Shown here piece by piece: positions 6,933-9,315 of a stretch of 9,315 bases of DNA. Source of the stretch: an uncultured Opitutales bacterium (GTDB taxonomy: Bacteria; Verrucomicrobiota; Verrucomicrobiia; Opitutales; UBA953); the NCBI GenBank assembly GCA_934675585.1, contig CAKUQY010000041.1:1-9315 (forward strand), read 5' to 3'. The stretch's first letter is position 1, and the number at the start of each line of letters is the position of its first letter. Below the pieces are notes generated by a model. The model was not told the origin of the DNA. It saw nothing but the letters and a program-made list of their open reading frames with translations, and ran no database searches. Position numbers and translations under genes: made by a program.

Positions 6933-7757
6933 TTACTTTTTCCATTCTCCCGTGAACGCGATTTCTGGTCGTCCCGTGAGATAAAGTTTGTTGTCGGCTT
7001 CGCGCCATTCGATTTCGAGTTTCCCCCCGAGCAAATCAATCGCAACTTGGCGCTCGCAAAGTCCTTTCAAAACTGCTGCCACGGTCGTCGCGCACGCGCC
7101 CGTCCCGCAAGCCATCGTTTCGCCCGCGCCGCGTTCCCAAACGCGCAAACGCAAATGATTCGGCGAAAGCACTTCCACAAATTCAGTATTCACGCGCCGC
7201 GGGAACGCTGAGTAATGTTCAAACAGCGGACCCATTTTCGGCAAATCAAAATCGTCGATGCCTTGCGTAAAAATCACCGCGTGCGGATTTCCCATCGAAA
7301 CACAAGTCGCTTTCCAAGTCGTTCCCGCAATGTCGAGCGGCAAATCAATCACGGGCGTTCCCGCGGGAGCGATGACGGGAATTTGTTCGGCTTCAAGCAC
7401 GGGCTCTCCCATGCAGACGCGCACGCGCCCGTCGTCAAAAACTTCAATAATTTTCGTTCCCGCGAGCGTTTCCATCGTAAATTTATTTTTTTTCACAATG
7501 CCCGATTTTGTTGCAAAAATGCCGATGGACGCGGACGCGTTCCCGCACATTTCGGCTTCGCTGCCGTCGCTGTTAAACATTCGCATGCGAATATCGCAAG
7601 TTTTTGAAGGCATCACAACGACGAGTCCGTCGCTGCCGACGCCGTAATGGCGGTGCGAAATCGCGCGCGCCGTTCCCGCGAAATCTTCAATTTTTTCTTC
7701 AAAACCGTTCACGTAAACGTAATCGTTCCCGGCGTTGTGCATTTTAGTAAATTTCAT
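6933..7757 (-). CDS. dapF: Diaminopimelate epimerase
   Basis: Predicted 274-residue cytoplasmic epimerase that converts LL- to meso-diaminopimelate by a PLP-independent two-cysteine mechanism. This supplies the peptidoglycan cross-linker and the lysine precursor. The start KMHNAGNDYVYV (5-16) is characteristic. The two catalytic cysteines are C71 in EMCGNA (69-74) and C217 in ACGTGA (216-221). Substrate contacts known from the family are in place: N11, N62, GN at 72-73, N157 in GNPHA, N190 in RRVN, and E208-R209 in WERGAGE. One oddity is the stretch after C71. It reads CGNASASIG where most family members have CGNGxRC or CGNASRC, so the usual Arg is Ala76. The codons for CGNA are a copy of the iterated GCGGGAACG repeat. 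The gene starts 15 bp after dapL, the preceding pathway step, and no Shine-Dalgarno sequence is seen. Confidence 0.97.
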   Translation of the reverse strand: MKFTKMHNAGNDYVYVNGFEEKIEDFAGTARAISHRHYGVGSDGLVVVMPSKTCDIRMRMFNSDGSEAEMCGNASASIGIFATKSGIVKKNKFTMETLAGTKIIEVFDDGRVRVCMGEPVLEAEQIPVIAPAGTPVIDLPLDIAGTTWKATCVSMGNPHAVIFTQGIDDFDLPKMGPLFEHYSAFPRRVNTEFVEVLSPNHLRLRVWERGAGETMACGTGACATTVAAVLKGLCERQVAIDLLGGKLEIEWREADNKLYLTGRPEIAFTGEWKK

Positions 7758-7772
7758 TTTTGCGCTTTACTT

Positions 7773-8999
7773 TTACAAATTTTTCAAACGTTCGCAAGCT
7801 TCGAGCGTTGCGCTCGGCGAGCCAAAACCCGTAAGGCGAAAATAACCCTCGCCGCTTGGTCCAAAGCCAGAACCAGGCGTTCCCACAATCGCCAAATCAT
7901 TCAGCAAACGGTCAAAAAATTGCCACGAAGTCGTTCCCGCTGGCGTTTTCACCCAAACATACGGCGAATTCACGCCGCCGCGCACTTTGAAACCTTGCGC
8001 GAGCAACGCGTCGCGAATCGCTTTCGCGTTCCCGAGATACAGCGCAATGTTTTTTTTGATTTCTGCCTGTCCCGCGTCCGTAAAAACCGCTTCCGCCGCG
8101 CGCTGCACAATGTAGGGAACGCCGTTGAATTTTGTCGTTTGGCGGCGATTCCAAAGGCGGTTGAGCGGAATTTTTTCGCCGCCGACTTCGACGAGCAGTT
8201 CTTTGGGAACGACCGTGTAGCCGCAGCGCAAACCCGTAAAGCCTGCCGTTTTTGAAAAACTGCGAAACTCAATCGCGCACGATTTCGCGCCGTCAATTTC
8301 GTAAATGCTGTGCGGAACGTCGGGCTCGGTAATAAATTTTTCGTAAGCCGCGTCAAACAAAATCAACGATTTATTTTTGAGCGCAAAATCAACCCAAGTC
8401 GCAAGCTGGTCGCGCGTCAAAGTCGTTCCCGTGGGATTGTTGGGATAGCAAAGATAAATCACGTCAGGCGCGTTCCCGCGTGGCAATTCTGGCACAAAAT
8501 CGTTTTCTTCCACGCAAGGCATGTAAACGAGATTGCTCCACGTTCCCGCGGACTCGAGCGTTCCCGCGCGGCCAGCCATAACGTTCGTATCAACATAAAC
8601 AGGATAAACCGGATCCGTCACCGCCACTTTTACGTTCCCGCCAAAAATGTCGCCGATGTTCCCGCAATCACTTTTTGCGCCATCGCTCACAAAAATTTCG
8701 TCGGGCGCGATTTCAATGTCGCGGGAACGAAAATCGCCCGCCACGATCGCCTCGCGCAGAAAATCGTAGCCCTGTTCTGGACCGTAGCCGCGAAAACCTT
8801 CCACCGTTCCCATCTCATCAACCGCTTTGTGAAGCGCGTCAATGCAAGCCGCGGGAATCGGCCGCGTAACGTCGCCGATGCCCAAGCGGATGATTTTTGC
8901 CTCGGGATGCGCCTCTTTGTGCGCGGCGACTTTTTTCGCTACCGTCGAAAACAGATAACTGTTTGGAAGTTTTAAATAATTTTCGTTAAGTTTGAACAT
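7773..8999 (-). CDS. dapL: LL-diaminopimelate aminotransferase
   Basis: Predicted 408-residue PLP-dependent class I/II aminotransferase. It converts tetrahydrodipicolinate plus glutamate directly to LL-diaminopimelate, bypassing the DapD/C/E succinylase steps. This variant occurs in plants, cyanobacteria, Chlamydiae, Verrucomicrobia and some anaerobes. DapL-specific sequence is visible at the N-terminus: [17 protein letters not shown] (1-17) and [14 protein letters not shown] (36-49). [15 protein letters not shown] (71-85) and [11 protein letters not shown] (105-115) follow. PLP-site residues are N187 in YPNNPTG (185-191), D216 in LFDAAYE (214-220), K250 in [12 protein letters not shown] (247-258), the Schiff-base lysine, and R388 in YFRLTGFG (386-393). 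The length matches the family (about 410). It is the first gene of the dapL-dapF-carB-carA unit. The start at 8999 gives the family's exact N-terminus. The leader is A/C-rich with no Shine-Dalgarno sequence. Confidence 0.97.
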   Translation of the reverse strand: MFKLNENYLKLPNSYLFSTVAKKVAAHKEAHPEAKIIRLGIGDVTRPIPAACIDALHKAVDEMGTVEGFRGYGPEQGYDFLREAIVAGDFRSRDIEIAPDEIFVSDGAKSDCGNIGDIFGGNVKVAVTDPVYPVYVDTNVMAGRAGTLESAGTWSNLVYMPCVEENDFVPELPRGNAPDVIYLCYPNNPTGTTLTRDQLATWVDFALKNKSLILFDAAYEKFITEPDVPHSIYEIDGAKSCAIEFRSFSKTAGFTGLRCGYTVVPKELLVEVGGEKIPLNRLWNRRQTTKFNGVPYIVQRAAEAVFTDAGQAEIKKNIALYLGNAKAIRDALLAQGFKVRGGVNSPYVWVKTPAGTTSWQFFDRLLNDLAIVGTPGSGFGPSGEGYFRLTGFGSPSATLEACERLKNL

Positions 9000-9001
9000 T
9001 T

Positions 9002-9016
9002 TTGTTTGTAGTTTTT
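9002..9016 (-). promoter_or_regulatory. Shine-Dalgarno-free translation leader of dapL, shared with carB
   Basis: The 15-mer AAAAACTACAAACAA sits 2 bases upstream of the dapL ATG and is identical to the sequence at the carB start. A further TACAAACAA copy lies just upstream (plus 9021-9029). The stretch contains almost no G, so it is probably unstructured in the message. Confidence 0.45.
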
Positions 9017-9030
9017 GTATTTGTTTGTAT

Positions 9031-9062
9031 AAAAAAATGCCTCTCCGAGAAACGGAAAGGCA
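9031..9062 (-). terminator. Rho-independent terminator upstream of dapL
   Basis: On the minus strand TGCCTTTCCG (plus 9053-9062) and CGGAGAGGCA (plus 9038-9047) pair over 10 positions with one mismatch, around a 5-base loop. TTTTTTT follows directly (plus 9031-9037). It lies 5 bp after the stop of the possible micro-ORF and 38 bp before the dapL start codon. It either ends a short upstream transcript or acts as an attenuator in the dapL leader. I found no clear antiterminator sequence. Confidence 0.72.
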
Positions 9063-9067
9063 AACGG

Positions 9068-9148
9068 TTAAATTCTAAAATAAAAAAGCGAAATAAACTC
9101 TTGCAAAGAAGAGTCTGGTAAAATTTTCAGTGTGATTCGCTTTGTCAT
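9068..9148 (-). CDS. Possible 26-codon micro-ORF / leader peptide upstream of dapL
   Basis: The frame encodes [20 protein letters not shown] followed by LFYFRI and a TAA stop. It lies between a candidate promoter (9162-9189) and a terminator that begins 5 bp after its stop. An in-frame TGA lies 8 codons upstream and no other start is available. No Shine-Dalgarno sequence is present; if the promoter is right, the message is nearly leaderless. The end is rich in Phe, Leu and Tyr. This would suit a leader peptide sensing aromatic residues, but there is no run of Lys codons as a lysine-sensing leader would need. The transcript could equally be a non-coding RNA, or the frame could be chance in AT-rich DNA. 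I recognise no family. Confidence 0.25.
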   Translation of the reverse strand: MTKRITLKILPDSSLQEFISLFYFRI

Positions 9149-9156
9149 ACTGAAAA
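9085..9156. other. Overlapping alternative hairpins in the dapL leader
   Basis: Three complementary pairs are visible. TTTTCAGTGTGA (9124-9135) pairs with TCATACTGAAAA (9145-9156), 12 positions with one G-T. AAAGCGAA (9085-9092) pairs with TTCGCTTT (9136-9143). ACTCTT (9097-9102) pairs with AAGAGT (9109-9114). The second pairing uses the loop of the first and would form a pseudoknot or compete with it. On the minus strand the second pairing is followed by TTTATTTT. Read together they could form a regulatory leader RNA. I could not match them to the lysine riboswitch or another known class. Confidence 0.3.
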
Positions 9157-9161
9157 TAATA

Positions 9162-9189
9162 GTATTATCTTTTCAATCAATTTTTGCAA
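9162..9189 (-). promoter_or_regulatory. Candidate sigma70-type promoter upstream of dapL
   Basis: On the minus strand TTGCAA (plus 9184-9189) and TAATAC (plus 9162-9167) are separated by 16 bases. Transcription would begin near 9155, about 7 bases before the possible micro-ORF ATG at 9148. It could drive the micro-ORF or leader RNA and, on readthrough of the terminator at 9031-9062, the dapL unit. The surrounding DNA is AT-rich, so chance matches are likely. Confidence 0.35.
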
Positions 9190-9315
9190 GATTATTTTAA
9201 GCGCGGGAACGACGGTTTTTGTGGGAACGCGGAAATTGAACGCCGCAGTTAATTGTGATAAAAGCAAGCATAAAAGTTAATTATTTGTTTTTGAATATAA
9301 TTTTTTAACAGTTGC

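Larger units (their letters stand above)
61..9230. repeat. Highly iterated dispersed motif, consensus GCGTTCCCGC / GCGGGAACGC
   Basis: Hand reading finds the GTTCCC core about 65 times on the two strands; about 4-5 would be expected for a 6-mer in random DNA of this length. Copies with GTTCCCG on the plus strand start at 61, 259, 275, 376, 480, 519, 573, 749, 1035, 1374, 1398, 1770, 2389, 2626, 2674, 2799, 2914, 3165, 4075, 4378, 4611, 4985, 5247, 5342, 5464, 5510, 6668, 7321, 7357, 7456, 7539, 7672, 7725, 7933, 8028, 8425, 8472, 8542, 8560, 8634 and 8658. Copies with GGGAAC on the plus strand start at 178, 709, 935, 1182, 2300, 2316, 2414, 2922, 3021, 3252, 3293, 3375, 4198, 4494, 5214, 6415, 7201, 8115, 8206, 8723, 9205 and 9223. 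A few GTTCCCA variants also occur (near 7135, 7864 and 8804). About 20 copies match the full 10-mer. Genes and spacers both carry it. Counts are manual and may be off by a few. Confidence 0.93.

Noticed and set aside
7647..8975. Long plus-strand open frames (7647-8255, about 202 codons; 8310-8975, about 221 codons)
   Set aside because: They lie antisense to well-supported dapF and dapL and encode Arg/His/Asn-rich sequence with no domain. They are shadow frames of the coding strand.
9000..9200. Lysine riboswitch ahead of dapL
   Set aside because: The region is too short and I could not find the conserved L-box core or its five-helix layout.
9296..9301. Perfect TATAAT on the plus strand, possibly a divergent promoter
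   Set aside because: No acceptable -35 lies 16-18 bp upstream, the DNA is very AT-rich and the downstream gene is outside the window, so it is not supported.
1..9315. CRISPR array
   Set aside because: The frequent GTTCCCGC copies are short, irregularly spaced, in both orientations and mostly inside genes. There are no 25-40 base repeats with regular spacers.
1..9315. Insertion sequence, prophage or integrative element
   Set aside because: No transposase, integrase or phage-like protein, no terminal inverted repeats with target duplications, and the genes are mostly core biosynthesis.

Overview
The window is about 9.3 kb of compact bacterial chromosome in which every convincing gene lies on the minus strand. 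Four signs suggest the PVC superphylum, most likely Verrucomicrobiota of the Opitutae type, with Lentisphaerota as the alternative. These are an LL-diaminopimelate aminotransferase (DapL), a secreted protein ending in an exosortase-type PEP-CTERM tail (IPEP, hydrophobic stretch, RRRR), no Shine-Dalgarno sequence before most genes, and mixed base composition. The taxonomic placement is inference.

Read in the direction of transcription (right to left), positions 9000-9315 hold a leader region. It contains a candidate promoter (9162-9189), a possible 26-codon micro-ORF (9068-9148) and a hairpin terminator (9031-9062). Next comes a four-gene unit: dapL (8999-7773), dapF (7757-6933), carB (6908-3636) and carA (3602-2448), with gaps of 15, 24 and 33 bp. 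DapL and DapF are consecutive steps to meso-diaminopimelate, used for peptidoglycan and lysine. CarB and CarA are the two subunits of carbamoyl-phosphate synthetase, which feeds pyrimidine and arginine synthesis. carB precedes carA, the reverse of the usual order. A strong terminator at 2381-2421 ends the unit.

A second unit follows: a secreted HEXXH metalloprotease-like PEP-CTERM protein (2359-1352), an ArsC/Spx-family thioredoxin-fold protein (1343-990) and a GNAT acetyltransferase (993-469). The last two overlap at an ATGA. Positions 1-468 hold no convincing gene, only a 9-bp-stem terminator/REP-like hairpin (120-140) and copies of the repeat described next.

The outstanding feature is a short, very highly iterated sequence, consensus GCGTTCCCGC (reverse complement GCGGGAACGC). 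Its GTTCCC core occurs about 65 times by hand count on the two strands, against about 4-5 expected by chance. It lies inside genes in several reading frames, where it writes AGT, RER, GNA, VPA or FP into the proteins, and also between genes. An inverted pair of copies forms the carA terminator. This resembles the DNA-uptake sequences of Neisseria and Pasteurellaceae, or HIP1 of cyanobacteria, but I do not recognise this sequence from any described system. It is the best candidate here for something undescribed.
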